A model generated the notes under the pieces. The model was not told the origin of the DNA and did not search any database. It was given only the letters and a program-made list of their open reading frames with translations. Below are positions 25,801 to 35,407 of a stretch of DNA of 64,000 bases, piece after piece. Source of the DNA: Microcosmobacter sp040493455. GTDB taxonomy: Bacteria; Bacteroidota; Bacteroidia; Flavobacteriales; Flavobacteriaceae. A program made the position numbers and the translations under genes. Where the stretch lies: contig NZ_JANFDA010000001.1 in the NCBI RefSeq assembly GCF_040493455.1, forward strand, positions 1 through 64,000, read 5' to 3'. Within the stretch, counting starts at the first letter, position 1. Each line of letters starts with the position of its first letter.

Positions 25801-28800
25801 CGCTAAGGGTACCATTAGAAATTCCTAAAGATTTTATTTTTGCTAAAATGTCTAATGGCATTTCCATTTGGTTCGGCCATACATCTTCAGGTGAAGTACC
25901 ATCTCTTACATCTAGTGGTATCTCGATTTGATAATAATTTTCTGTAAAATCATTACCCATTCTAATAAATCCTACAAGCTCATTTGGGTCAAGTTGTTGG
26001 TTCTCTAATGGTTCAGCATGGAAGAACATACGAATCTTTTTGTATTGTCGCATGTCTACATTAACATTCTTAAACACACCTCTGGAATCTGTCGGCTCTA
26101 AGTCACAAACTTCTACTTGTAGAGATTGCTCATTTTGTCTAATGATGTTGTTGTTGTTATTTAACTGCTCTCTCTCAATTCCTGGAGGGCTTACATAAAA
26201 GTCTTCGTTTTCTTGTATTCCAACAACACCTACTGTAAATTCTGCATTGTCGTTATTGTTGTTTTCGTAAGAATCTAAATCCAAGCTATAGCGTCTCCAA
26301 TCACTGCGAACTAGATCTAAAGTAGCAAAACGTAATATAGTTGGCTCAACAAAGTCTGTTAGATACATACGCGCAAAACGCACAGATCTTATATCAGAAA
26401 TACCACCTACTTCTACTCTATCTTCATAGTCAATTGGAATCCTAAATTGATACCAGGTAACATCTGCAGATTGTCCATTTGGTAAGGTAACAGGCTCTGT
26501 TTTAATATCATTAATAAGTGTATTGGCATCGTTTAATACTGCAGGGTTAAGATCTATCTGGTATTCAAAATAGCTATCAATAGTATTCATAGTATTATCT
26601 CTATTGATATCCTCAGCATCTGGTTGTGTCGTATTTCCTCTGTTGGTATCTGTAAAGGTTTCTGGTGTATTGCCTTGTATACCATTATAACGTCTGTAAC
26701 GTTCAAAAATACTACCCTCTGTGTTTAGGTAATAGACATAATCATCGTTAGCCGGATCTTCTAAACCTGCAAATTGTGAATAATTAAAAGCAGGAGTTGC
26801 TGTTTCGAGAAGATTCATTAATTCTACTTCTTCAGCATTATCATATCCATCATATCCAACATCCTGATTGATTCGTTCTTGACCAGTAGTTCCAAATGTA
26901 TAAATCAAGGATTGATTTTGAGGAACTACATACGGATCATTAGTAATATTAGCTTGATTCTGAAGGAAAGAAACATTCCCATCCTCAGGCAATCCATTTT
27001 CATATTGTTTTTTACCATCTTTAAGAACATCTTCAGAAATATTTCCTAAGTTAATGGTTAACCTACCTCCTTGAGATGTTATAGGGTTTCCTTCTTCATC
27101 AGTAAATGGATCTTGAATCCAGAATTCTATATATTCAACGTTTGCTTGTTCAAAATCCGTTGAAGTGATTTGCCTTGTAATTCCTGCCCAACTATCAGCA
27201 GGGTTGATTCCATTTTCAATATCTGGATCAAAGTTATATGGTCCTCTTTCGTTAGGATAATATGCTAAATCTAGAGTGTTTATAACTGCTGTTTGCCCTT
27301 GAACTATATCAATATTTGGGAATATTTCATTAATAAATACCCTTCTAGTAAATAAATTAGAGATATCCTCGTCCGATATTCCACTTGGTCGCTGGTTGCT
27401 ATAAAAAATTGGATCAATAGAATACCAGTTCAACAATGCTCTATCAAATCCATTTTGAATTCCATTATCATCTTCATTTCCTTGAGCATAAGTTCTACCT
27501 AAATCTTCTGGTCTACTGGATAAAAACCAAGACTGAGGAGATAATAAATCGATAGCGCCTTGTGTGCCTTCAAAATCATCTACATATACTGTAGCCTCTC
27601 CATTAAGGTTAGTACCTTTTGGAGCTCCTGGAGCTAGATAAGCAAACTCACCACGAACAGAAAGATTTGATGGTACATCTGTATCTATGTTTGGTAGCTT
27701 ATTGGCTAAGCGTGTTAGGAATGGGACTTCTGTAGAGAAGTTTCCATTCAATCCAAAAATAGTATTGTTTATAGATTCTGAATTGTAATTCGCTTTTTGC
27801 GTAATTGGTCGTTCATTAAGGTTCAGAACCGTAGCACCAAGCACAAAATTCTCATTGAATTGATGCTCAATGTTAATCCCCATAAAACGACGTGTTTGCT
27901 GACCAAAGACAGCATTATTTTCTACCGAAACATTAATCGGTGTATTTGAAGCTGCCAATGCAGGGTCAATAATTTGTACACGACCTAATTGATAGTTTAC
28001 GGTGTAATCCACACCTTCAACAAGTGTACGCCCTCCAGCTGTTACTACAACAGAACCTCTTGGCACATTGAATGCGCCAATAGGAATTCCTTCACCTCCA
28101 CTGGATTTATAACGTCCTTTTATTTGGAATTTGTTCTTCTCTGCCTGATCTAAGGCTGCCGTTTTGGTCGAACTATAAAGAATATCGTAAACATACTTTT
28201 GCTGATTCTCATTATAGGACATCGGATCATCATAATCTTCTGATGGGTCACCTGATGAGAGCACATCAAATAAGTATTCTCCAAAAGGTTCAACTTTTGT
28301 AAAAATGATTTTACCGTTCTGTGAGATAACGGTTTGTCCTTCTACATAATCAAAGAATCCGTCTCCAAGTTCTTGCGGATCATTATTAAAATTCAATCGA
28401 TCTAAATGGAATAGTCGTATCAGTGGTGTTTCAACTATTTCGGTATCATCATTTGGATTGAATGTATTGTTGTCAAAAATTGGGAATGTTGTGCCTTCAA
28501 CTGGTCTGATATAGTTAACTGGTGAAGCCTCTCTATAAAAGATGTTCAATCTGAAATCTTCTCGTTCTAACTGAAATGCTCCAGTATCATAAACATTCTT
28601 CATCATTAAGTCCCAAACTGGCTGATCTACTGCAGTAACAGCACTCTTCAGCATTTTAAGAACCAACGCATTATTAGTTACCAAGGTGTTTCCATTTCCA
28701 TCATCTGCAGCATCAGTAGCATTAACTCCATCATTGGCGAACTCACCTACTTGATACACTTCACCTCCAATAGTATATTGAAATGCTACTGCTAAAACTT

Positions 28801-30157
28801 CATCATTTAATAATCTTTGATTCAGTGAAATATATCCTAATTGCGTGTTTAATGTATATTCTGACCCTTGTTGAAGTTTTCGTGCACTTTCAAGCTTTCC
28901 ATAATCGAACCCTTCATTGACATTTATAGTAATCCCTGCTTCTGGGTTCGTTATGGTACGAACTGCCTCGGTAAGCTGAGACGCCCCAATACCTATATTC
29001 TCTGGGTCAAAGCCATTGTTCTGGTTATCTGGCACGGCTCCTAGCTGGATAATATTTAATGCTGGGTTTCCTATTACTTGGGATTCTCCCAAATCTTGAA
29101 ATGCAATAATGTTTCTAACATTATCCGTTTGGTTATTTCTATTGGTCACCCATACTTCAATCCTTGTGATTTGAATATTATTATCTATATATGGATAACG
29201 TAACATTGACTGATCGTAAGTATCTCTAAAGTACTGAGCTAAGAAGAAGTGTCTGTTTTCATCATAATCTCTACCAAAGAATTCAAACTCTGATAGCGTT
29301 CCTCCTCCTTGCGCAACTACATTTCTAGTTTGCGACCTTTGCTCTGAGAATACAGCAGTAACTCTAGTTTTACCAAATTGAAGTTCGGTTTTCACACCAA
29401 ATAAACTCTGTGCTCCAGTAATTAAAGAACTGTTTAGCGGCATGCTTACATTACCAACTTCTATTTTTCTGATGATATCATCCTCTGTTGGTGTATATTC
29501 TAGTTTTATAAGATTTTGAAAATCGAATGTTGACTCCGTATCGTAGTTCGCTGTAACCTGAAGTCGCTCCCCAACTTTACCCAAAAGACTTAAGCTGATA
29601 CGCTGATCGAAATCGAAGGTAAAATTACTTCTGTTTTGTGGTGAAAAGGTTGGATTATCCTGCTTGGTAAACAACACTCCAAAATCGACCTCAACTGAAC
29701 CTTGCGGTACAACTGATATCGTATTCCCTCCAAATATGGTTTCGAATAAGCCTGAATTTACATAAAACTCTGGGAGCAGGTTTTTTTGTTCATCTTCTGC
29801 GCCATCCTTCTGTCCTGCTGCTGCATCTATCTTCTGTTTGTAGTAAAGTCTCATTTGCTCTTGGAGCACTAACTTTTGAAACTCTGCTGGCGTAAGAATG
29901 ATGGGGTACTTAATGTTGAATGTTCCAACTTTTTCTGTGTAGATATATCTATCTAAAATAGGATCGTAGGTATACTTAGAAACAATACTACTTGGATTAG
30001 GCATATTAATATTACCTAATGCAAAATTTGTATTGGTTGAATCTTGAGCTTGGGGATTGGTTTGTTGTCCAAATGACAAAGCAGACCAAAAAAGCATTAT
30101 GCCTAATGCTAGATAAGTTATATGTGATTTTGAAATTGTAAAGTTGGTCGTATTCAA
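22820..30157 (-). CDS. sprA: Type IX secretion system translocon SprA
   Basis: SprA (Sov in Porphyromonas) is the very large outer-membrane barrel through which T9SS cargo leaves the cell; it is needed for gliding in Flavobacterium. The 2445 residues agree with the family's size (about 2400-2500). The N-terminus has a signal peptide ending ALSFGQQ. Typical SprA segments include YTYDPILDRYIY near the start, GNVSMPLNSSLITGAQSLFG, a conserved GGRTLVEGVDYTVNYQLGRVQI block, and a C-terminal strand SIRSGITLRYNFGN. The only codon that keeps the signal peptide after the ruvA stop is TTG at 30157 (or ATT at 30160), so it lacks an ATG start. Downstream of ruvA by six bases. Confidence 0.95.
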   Translation of the reverse strand: MNTTNFTISKSHITYLALGIMLFWSALSFGQQTNPQAQDSTNTNFALGNINMPNPSSIVSKYTYDPILDRYIYTEKVGTFNIKYPIILTPAEFQKLVLQEQMRLYYKQKIDAAAGQKDGAEDEQKNLLPEFYVNSGLFETIFGGNTISVVPQGSVEVDFGVLFTKQDNPTFSPQNRSNFTFDFDQRISLSLLGKVGERLQVTANYDTESTFDFQNLIKLEYTPTEDDIIRKIEVGNVSMPLNSSLITGAQSLFGVKTELQFGKTRVTAVFSEQRSQTRNVVAQGGGTLSEFEFFGRDYDENRHFFLAQYFRDTYDQSMLRYPYIDNNIQITRIEVWVTNRNNQTDNVRNIIAFQDLGESQVIGNPALNIIQLGAVPDNQNNGFDPENIGIGASQLTEAVRTITNPEAGITINVNEGFDYGKLESARKLQQGSEYTLNTQLGYISLNQRLLNDEVLAVAFQYTIGGEVYQVGEFANDGVNATDAADDGNGNTLVTNNALVLKMLKSAVTAVDQPVWDLMMKNVYDTGAFQLEREDFRLNIFYREASPVNYIRPVEGTTFPIFDNNTFNPNDDTEIVETPLIRLFHLDRLNFNNDPQELGDGFFDYVEGQTVISQNGKIIFTKVEPFGEYLFDVLSSGDPSEDYDDPMSYNENQQKYVYDILYSSTKTAALDQAEKNKFQIKGRYKSSGGEGIPIGAFNVPRGSVVVTAGGRTLVEGVDYTVNYQLGRVQIIDPALAASNTPINVSVENNAVFGQQTRRFMGINIEHQFNENFVLGATVLNLNERPITQKANYNSESINNTIFGLNGNFSTEVPFLTRLANKLPNIDTDVPSNLSVRGEFAYLAPGAPKGTNLNGEATVYVDDFEGTQGAIDLLSPQSWFLSSRPEDLGRTYAQGNEDDNGIQNGFDRALLNWYSIDPIFYSNQRPSGISDEDISNLFTRRVFINEIFPNIDIVQGQTAVINTLDLAYYPNERGPYNFDPDIENGINPADSWAGITRQITSTDFEQANVEYIEFWIQDPFTDEEGNPITSQGGRLTINLGNISEDVLKDGKKQYENGLPEDGNVSFLQNQANITNDPYVVPQNQSLIYTFGTTGQERINQDVGYDGYDNAEEVELMNLLETATPAFNYSQFAGLEDPANDDYVYYLNTEGSIFERYRRYNGIQGNTPETFTDTNRGNTTQPDAEDINRDNTMNTIDSYFEYQIDLNPAVLNDANTLINDIKTEPVTLPNGQSADVTWYQFRIPIDYEDRVEVGGISDIRSVRFARMYLTDFVEPTILRFATLDLVRSDWRRYSLDLDSYENNNNDNAEFTVGVVGIQENEDFYVSPPGIEREQLNNNNNIIRQNEQSLQVEVCDLEPTDSRGVFKNVNVDMRQYKKIRMFFHAEPLENQQLDPNELVGFIRMGNDFTENYYQIEIPLDVRDGTSPEDVWPNQMEMPLDILAKIKSLGISNGTLSDVDPTYYNVIGGVLDETPLVNENDVDANNPNPSYNCGPDGSECADLQRVAIKGNPNFGDIRVLMVGVKSANDIETVCGEVWFNELRLSELDNEGGWAAILSMDSNIADFANISATGRRSTTGFGTLEQRPNERSREDVQQYDVVTNINLGQLLPKNWGLQIPFNYGQSEELITPEYDQFYRDLTLDSRLDAAQDDAERDRIREQSEDYTKRRSINFIGVKKNRTGDAKPRFYDVENLTFNYSYNKVKHRDFEIENSIDQDVRAGINYNFNFEPKSIEPFKKNDSLFRGRYWKILKDFNFNPLPTSFSINTDITRQFSRQKFREVELGGDNISVEELFRRNYNFDFQYAINYNLTNALSINFTAANSNIVRNYFIDDRLNGRQDPTLDIWDGFFDFGDPNIQNQQLQLNYELPLYKIPTLSFLKANYSYTGDFQWQKGSDLNLNFEALVDDGQGGQFLDTFNLGNSIQNANTHTLNTTLSMESLYRYIGLSKRNTRNARSGRRTQPRNAGVPDANQDANKTSVGKKIGSTALDLLTMIKRVQVNYAENNGTYLPGYLPTPGFIGTLRPTLGYTFGSQRDIRHLAARNGWLTIYQDFNQQYTEVTNRILDYSVNVEPIRDLKIDFIGNRTYAENTTQNFRALDTDGDELSDEYEELITNSFGNFNISTNLIRTAFSKSDENSSAAFDEFADNRLTIARRLALRAGVDFTNPDNFEGGDVNGFPLGFGRNSQQVLLPAFLAAYTGSNPDKISLGAFRDVPIPNWTLKYTGLMKLKWFKKHFKRFSITHGYRSGYTINQFRTNLEFEAADFSLPYTSQNPNALDQSGNYKSETLFSNINLEEQFSPLIRLDFEMKNSIKVLAEIKRDRILSLSFDNNLLTEIQGREYTLGLGYRIKDVRIRSKLAGPRQIIKSDLNMRADISVRDNKTIIRYLDLDNNQITAGQTIWGINYTADYAFTKNLTGIFYFDYTFSDYAISTSFPQTSIRSGITLRYNFGN

Positions 30158-30163
30158 AATGAA

Positions 30164-30745
30164 TTATAAGTTTTTTAAAGCTTCTTTGATAATGGTTTCC
30201 ACATTAACATCAGGATCATTCAATAATATTTTATCTACGACCTTCTCGGATTGCTTTTTATTGAACCCAAGAACGTCTAAAGCTGATAACGCTTCATCCT
30301 TGTTTGTATTGCTTTCTACATGCGAAACTTCGTCAATATCGTAAACTTTTAGAATTTTATCTTTTAAATCCAAAATAACTCGTTGAGCGGTCTTTGCGCC
30401 AATACCTTTTATCGATTGAATTAGCGCTACATCGTCTCGAGCTATTCCTTCCCTAATCTGCTTTGGGGTTAATGATGACAACATGGTCCTGGCAGTACTT
30501 GCTCCAACACCATTTACAGAGATCAATAATTTGAAAATTTCTCTCTCAGATCTTGTCGAAAATCCATAAAGTGTGTGCGAATCTTCTCTAACTTGTAAAT
30601 ACGTGTACAGTTTGAGATGTTCCTTATCTGGTATTTCCGAAAAAGTATTAAGTGAAATATTTAAAAAATACCCAACACCATTGCAGTCTATGACAACATC
30701 GGTAGGATTCTTCTCTACCAGTCTTCCCTGTATTTGTGTAATCAT
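30164..30745 (-). CDS. ruvA: Holliday junction branch migration protein RuvA
   Basis: RuvA binds Holliday junctions as a tetramer and loads RuvB. The 193 residues start MITQIQGRLVEKNPTDVVIDCNG, typical of domain I, then have two helix-hairpin-helix motifs (LISVNGVGASTARTMLSSL and LIQSIKGIGAKTAQRVILDL) and a C-terminal domain that contacts RuvB (about 145-193). The gene sits between malic enzyme and sprA, while ruvB lies four genes upstream on the same strand. Confidence 0.95.
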   Translation of the reverse strand: MITQIQGRLVEKNPTDVVIDCNGVGYFLNISLNTFSEIPDKEHLKLYTYLQVREDSHTLYGFSTRSEREIFKLLISVNGVGASTARTMLSSLTPKQIREGIARDDVALIQSIKGIGAKTAQRVILDLKDKILKVYDIDEVSHVESNTNKDEALSALDVLGFNKKQSEKVVDKILLNDPDVNVETIIKEALKNL

Positions 30746-30791
30746 CTAGCAGCTTTGGTTACAACTCCCAAATGTAATAAAATTATTCACA

Positions 30792-33107
30792 CTACAAAGT
30801 ACTTTCAGAGGCTGTTCTTGCTTTGATTTCTTGCGCTTTTTTTTCTTTTTGCTGAGCATCTATGACTGCAATTGCCGTCATATTTACAATTTCATCTACG
30901 CTAGCATCTAACTGAAGAATATGAACAGGCTTTCTCATACCCATTAAAATAGGGCCAATGGACTCCGATTTGTTCAATTCTTTCAGAAGCTTATAGGTAA
31001 TATTAGCAGCATCCAAATTTGGAAAAACGAGTGTATTTATCTTACGCCCAGCCAGTTTGGAGAATGGAAAAATATCCTGAAGCATCTCACTATTGAGCGC
31101 AAAGTCGGTTTGAAGTTCTCCATCAACAATCATATCAGGATAATAACGATGCAAATAGGCTACAGCATCTCTCACTTTGTTAGCATTTTCGTGTGTTGAG
31201 GATCCAAAGTTTGAATATGAGGTCATCGCTATAACAGGTTCCATTCCAAACAGAGATACTGTCTTCGCAGTCATCTGAGCAATCTTAGCCAAGTCTTTGG
31301 AAGATGGATTTATGTTTATAGAGGTATCACTCAAAAACATTGGTCCGCGTTGTGTCATCATTAGGTTGGTTGCCGCTGCCCTAGTGACACCTTTAGCTAA
31401 ACCTATTAATTCTAACATCGGTTTGAACACAGTTGGGTAACTTCTAGAGTACCCTGAAATAAGTGCATCTGCATCACCTTGATTGACCATCATCGCAGCA
31501 AAATAATTACGCTCTCGCATTAATTTTTCCGCAGAATACAAGGTCACACCTTTACGTTTGCGTTGTTGCCAGTATACTTTTGCGTATTCGTTCTTTCTTG
31601 GAAGTTCTTCATCTGATTTTGGATCTATAATTGGTACATCTGCATCAAACTCTATCTCTTCCATCAATCTCTGAATAGCCTCTTTACGACCCAACAAAAT
31701 TGGATGTGCAATCCCTTCATCGTATGCAATCTGAGCTGCTTTGAGAACATCTAACTGGTCTGCTTCAGCAAACACTACACGTTTTGGGTTTGTTCTGGCT
31801 CTATTGAGTAATAGTCTAACCAATTTATTATCTGATCCGAGACGTTGACGTAAGCTTTCTTTATAAGCTTCCCAATCGTCAATAGGTTCTTGAGCAACAC
31901 CACTATCCATTGCAGCTTTGGCTACTGCAGGTGGAATTTCGGCAATTAATCTTGGATCAAAAGGTTTGGGGATAATATAATCTTTACCAAAGGCTAAACG
32001 GGTTTCACCATAAGCTATATTTACTTGTTCTGGCACAGGTTCTTTTGCAAGTTCTGCAAGTGCTTTAACTGCTGCCATCTTCATAGCTTCATTGATCTTT
32101 GTCGATCTTACATCTAGCGCTCCTCTAAAAATAAAAGGAAACCCAAGAACATTATTCACTTGATTTGGATGGTCGCTACGTCCTGTAGCCATGATGATAT
32201 CATCTCTAGTCTTAACTGCTAGATTATATTTAATTTCTGGATCTGGATTAGCCATAGCAAAGACAATAGGATTCTTTGCCATTGATTTTAGCATGTCTGG
32301 GCTTACTATATCGGATGTCGATAATCCAATAAATACATCGGCATCTTTCATGGCCTCATCCAGAGTATCAATTTTTCTAGATGTTGCGAATTCGGCTTTC
32401 TGTTCTGTGAGATTATCTCTGTCTTTTCTTATAACGCCTTTACTGTCTAGCATTACAATATTTTCACCTTTTGCACCAAAGGCTTTATATAGTTTGGTAC
32501 AAGAAATCGCCGCAGCTCCAGCTCCGGATACTACGATTTTCACCTTTTCAATTTGCTTGTTCGCAAGTTCTAATGCGTTGAGTAATGCTGCAGCTGAAAT
32601 GATAGCCGTACCATGTTGATCATCGTGCATTACAGGAATATCTAGCTCATCCTTCAAACGACATTCTATCTCAAATGCTTCTGGAGCTTTGATATCTTCA
32701 AGGTTAATCCCTCCAAATGTTGGTGCAATATTTTTTACGGTCTGAATGAATTCTTCAATATTTTCTGTATCAACTTCAATATCAAATACATCTATATCAG
32801 CAAATATTTTGAAAAGCAAGCCCTTCCCTTCCATTACTGGTTTAGAGGCTTCTGGTCCAATGTTTCCTAATCCCAAAACGGCTGTTCCGTTAGAAATTAC
32901 TGCTACTAAGTTTCCTTTAGCTGTATACTTATAAGCATTGTTTTTGTCCTTTTCTATCTCTAAACATGGTTCTGCAACACCAGGCGAATAGGCTAAGGAT
33001 AAGTCTCTCTGAGTCGCATACTTCTTTGTTGGAACAATCTTAATCTTTCCAGGTGTAGGTTTGGCATGATAAACTAAAGCTTCTCTACGTTTGGTCTGCT
33101 TGCTCAT
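30792..33107 (-). CDS. maeB: NADP-dependent malic enzyme with C-terminal phosphotransacetylase-like domain
   Basis: The protein (771 residues) converts malate to pyruvate and CO2 with NADP reduction. Residues about 1-420 are the malic enzyme part, with SPGVAEPCLEI, the catalytic Lys region NLEDIKAPEAFEIE, MHDDQHGTAI and the nucleotide-binding VVSGAGAAAIS. Residues about 430-771 are a phosphate acetyl/butyryltransferase-like domain, as in E. coli MaeB, which acts mainly in regulation by acetyl-CoA. Length fits MaeB (759 in E. coli). It has its own promoter overlapping the end of queG and may carry ruvA and sprA. Confidence 0.95.
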   Translation of the reverse strand: MSKQTKRREALVYHAKPTPGKIKIVPTKKYATQRDLSLAYSPGVAEPCLEIEKDKNNAYKYTAKGNLVAVISNGTAVLGLGNIGPEASKPVMEGKGLLFKIFADIDVFDIEVDTENIEEFIQTVKNIAPTFGGINLEDIKAPEAFEIECRLKDELDIPVMHDDQHGTAIISAAALLNALELANKQIEKVKIVVSGAGAAAISCTKLYKAFGAKGENIVMLDSKGVIRKDRDNLTEQKAEFATSRKIDTLDEAMKDADVFIGLSTSDIVSPDMLKSMAKNPIVFAMANPDPEIKYNLAVKTRDDIIMATGRSDHPNQVNNVLGFPFIFRGALDVRSTKINEAMKMAAVKALAELAKEPVPEQVNIAYGETRLAFGKDYIIPKPFDPRLIAEIPPAVAKAAMDSGVAQEPIDDWEAYKESLRQRLGSDNKLVRLLLNRARTNPKRVVFAEADQLDVLKAAQIAYDEGIAHPILLGRKEAIQRLMEEIEFDADVPIIDPKSDEELPRKNEYAKVYWQQRKRKGVTLYSAEKLMRERNYFAAMMVNQGDADALISGYSRSYPTVFKPMLELIGLAKGVTRAAATNLMMTQRGPMFLSDTSININPSSKDLAKIAQMTAKTVSLFGMEPVIAMTSYSNFGSSTHENANKVRDAVAYLHRYYPDMIVDGELQTDFALNSEMLQDIFPFSKLAGRKINTLVFPNLDAANITYKLLKELNKSESIGPILMGMRKPVHILQLDASVDEIVNMTAIAVIDAQQKEKKAQEIKARTASESTL

Positions 33108-33131
33108 ATCGTAATGGGTTATTTGAACCTA

Positions 33132-33160
33132 CAAAAATAAGGGTTTTAGTCTTTCAAAAA
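33132..33160 (-). promoter_or_regulatory. Promoter of maeB-ruvA-sprA
   Basis: On the - strand TATTTTTG (33139-33132) is preceded by TTTTTG (33160-33155) with a 15-base spacer, slightly shorter than usual. The -33 element lies inside the end of queG. The maeB ATG is at 33107. Confidence 0.45.
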
Positions 33161-34072
33161 TTGAATATTTCGCTTCAATCCAGAATATTTTGTTCGCTTT
33201 ACCGCGGATTTCTTGAAGACTTTTCTAAAGGTTTCTTCCGTGATTTCTTCCCAATCTGTTTTACTCATTGAAAGTAATTCTGGGTGCGGATCGAATAAAG
33301 GCTCGCTATGTGATTTGCTAAATCTATTCCAAGGGCATACGTCCTGGCAAACATCGCAGCCAAACATCCAATCGTCCATTTTTCCTTTAAACTCAGCTGG
33401 AATGTTGTCTCTTAGTTCTATGGTGAGATACGAAATACACTTGCTCCCATCAACTATATATGGTTCTACTATGGCTTCAGTAGGACATGCATCAATACAT
33501 GCTGTGCAAGTTCCACAATGGTCTGTAGTTGGCGCATCATAGTCTAATTCTAAATCGATAATAAGTTCAGCGATAAAGTAAAAAGAGCCTACTTGCTGCG
33601 TTAATAAGTTACTATGTTTTCCTATCCAACCCAATCCACTTTTGGCTGCCCATGCTTTATCCAAGACTGGTGCGGAATCGACAAATGCCCTTCCATGTAC
33701 TTCGCCTATTTCATCTTGGATATACTCTAGCAATTGCTTCAGCTTATCTTTTATTACGAAATGGTAGTCTGTTCCATAAGCATACTTCGATATTTTTGGT
33801 GCTGAATTGTCACTTTGGATTTCATCCGTATAATAATTGAGTAAAAGCGATACTACACTTTTGGAGCCTTCAACCAATTTGGTTGGATCTAATCGTTTAT
33901 CGAAATGGTTTTCCATGTAACGCATTTCGCCATGCATATTCTTATTGAGCCATTGTTCTAATCTTGGAGCTTCGTCTTCTAAAAATCCTGCTTGGGAAAT
34001 ACCACACGATAAGAAGCCAAGTCGTTTAGCTTCTTCTTTTATGAGCCTAGTATGTGTGGCTTTAGAACTCAT
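33146..34072 (-). CDS. queG: Epoxyqueuosine reductase QueG
   Basis: QueG reduces epoxyqueuosine to queuosine in the wobble base of Tyr, His, Asp and Asn tRNAs, using cobalamin and two [4Fe-4S] clusters. The 308 residues show GWIGKHSNLL, cluster motif one DHCGTCTACIDACPTEAI (about 180-197), and cluster motif two FGCDVCQDVCPWNRF (about 235-249). RAFVDSAPVLDKAWAAKSG is the expected active-site segment with Asp. It starts next to the P450 stop with no gap and is in the same transcript direction. Confidence 0.95.
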   Translation of the reverse strand: MSSKATHTRLIKEEAKRLGFLSCGISQAGFLEDEAPRLEQWLNKNMHGEMRYMENHFDKRLDPTKLVEGSKSVVSLLLNYYTDEIQSDNSAPKISKYAYGTDYHFVIKDKLKQLLEYIQDEIGEVHGRAFVDSAPVLDKAWAAKSGLGWIGKHSNLLTQQVGSFYFIAELIIDLELDYDAPTTDHCGTCTACIDACPTEAIVEPYIVDGSKCISYLTIELRDNIPAEFKGKMDDWMFGCDVCQDVCPWNRFSKSHSEPLFDPHPELLSMSKTDWEEITEETFRKVFKKSAVKRTKYSGLKRNIQFLKD

Positions 34073-35407
34073 CTAATGCTTTACAAATTTCAGTTTTGCT
34101 CCTATAGGCTTTAAAGTGATTAAAGGATTTACGTCTATAGTAGACTTATCTGTTTCTATGGTATATTTTGAAAGTATTGATTGTAAAACTAATTGCATTT
34201 CGAACATTGCGAAATTATTCCCAATGCAGAGCCTTGGCCCAGCACCAAATGGCATGTAAAACGATGCTGTTCGTTTTCTATTTTCTTCTGAAAAACGATC
34301 TGGGCGGAAGCTTTCTGGTGCTTCCCAATAATCTTTGTGTCTGTGCATTTCGTAAAAAGAAACACCTATCATCGTACCTTCTTTAAAATAGTAATCACCT
34401 ACTGATTCGTCTTGTAAATTCACTCTATCTGTTATCCAAGCTGGTGGATATAGTCGCATACTTTCTTCGATACACTGCTTGATATATGTCAATTCCGTAA
34501 ATGATTGCATTGCTAGTGTTTCGAGATGAAACTTTTTTGCCTCTTCTGTGGCTTTACCTAATTCTTCTTTATGGTTTGCCAACAAAAACAATACAAAGGT
34601 CAAAGCATTTGCAGTAGTTTCATGACCTGCTACAAACAAAATTAAAATCTCATCGATAAGTTGTTCATTAGACATACTACTTCCATCTTCATACTTGGCA
34701 TTCAAAAGCATATCCAATAAATCATCATGAAAATCATTCGATGCTCTTCGTTCTTCTATGATTGTATTAATGATGTCTCTACTTTCTTTGACCATAGCCA
34801 TACTCGACTTCATTTGTCCAGACAAATGATACCATAATTTTTTATGAGGCTGACGAATCTCTTTTACTATGAATCGCTGCAAGGTTTCAATAATGTATTG
34901 CAGCCTGCTAAGGGTTGCTTTATCTGCTGAGAAGTTGAACAAAGATTTTGCAATGACTTCAAAAGCCAGAGTATTCATTAAAGCATAGAGGTCTACCAGA
35001 TTTTCTGTAGGGAAATTTGAAACTTGTTCTTCTACAGTATTTGAAATTATTTTCAGCAACCCATTAATCTTTTCTTTATGAAAGGCTGGTTGGATTAATC
35101 GTCGTTGTTTTAACCAATATTGACCTGTAGATGTCAATAATCCATAACCTATATACTTCCCTAGATTATGTGTTTGTAGCTTAGATTTTTCGAAATGTTT
35201 GTGTTTCTTCTGAAGGATTTCTCGAGCCATTTCAGCATCTCGGGTCATTACAATATGTTTTGTAAACAATGGCTTTATTGAAAATGAATTGCCTTCACTT
35301 TCCTTGAACAATTGGTTGTGAAAAGGAATCGGATTTTTAGCTATTGTTGAAGAACGGCGAAGGAACCTAAAGAATGACACATTGTATGGATACTTGTATT
35401 CTTGCAT
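34073..35407 (-). CDS. Cytochrome P450
   Basis: This is a 444-residue P450 monooxygenase. Visible landmarks are the I-helix oxygen-binding motif AGHETTANAL (about 260), the K-helix ExxR in EESMRLYPPAW, the PDRF motif in SFRPDRFSEE, and the heme-thiolate loop FGAGPRLCIGNNFAM with the axial Cys (about residue 391). It has no N-terminal membrane helix, so it should be soluble and needs a separate redox partner, which is not encoded nearby. Its ATG overlaps the ruvB stop (TAATG) and it runs directly into queG, an unexpected place. The substrate is unknown. Confidence 0.93.
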   Translation of the reverse strand: MQEYKYPYNVSFFRFLRRSSTIAKNPIPFHNQLFKESEGNSFSIKPLFTKHIVMTRDAEMAREILQKKHKHFEKSKLQTHNLGKYIGYGLLTSTGQYWLKQRRLIQPAFHKEKINGLLKIISNTVEEQVSNFPTENLVDLYALMNTLAFEVIAKSLFNFSADKATLSRLQYIIETLQRFIVKEIRQPHKKLWYHLSGQMKSSMAMVKESRDIINTIIEERRASNDFHDDLLDMLLNAKYEDGSSMSNEQLIDEILILFVAGHETTANALTFVLFLLANHKEELGKATEEAKKFHLETLAMQSFTELTYIKQCIEESMRLYPPAWITDRVNLQDESVGDYYFKEGTMIGVSFYEMHRHKDYWEAPESFRPDRFSEENRKRTASFYMPFGAGPRLCIGNNFAMFEMQLVLQSILSKYTIETDKSTIDVNPLITLKPIGAKLKFVKH

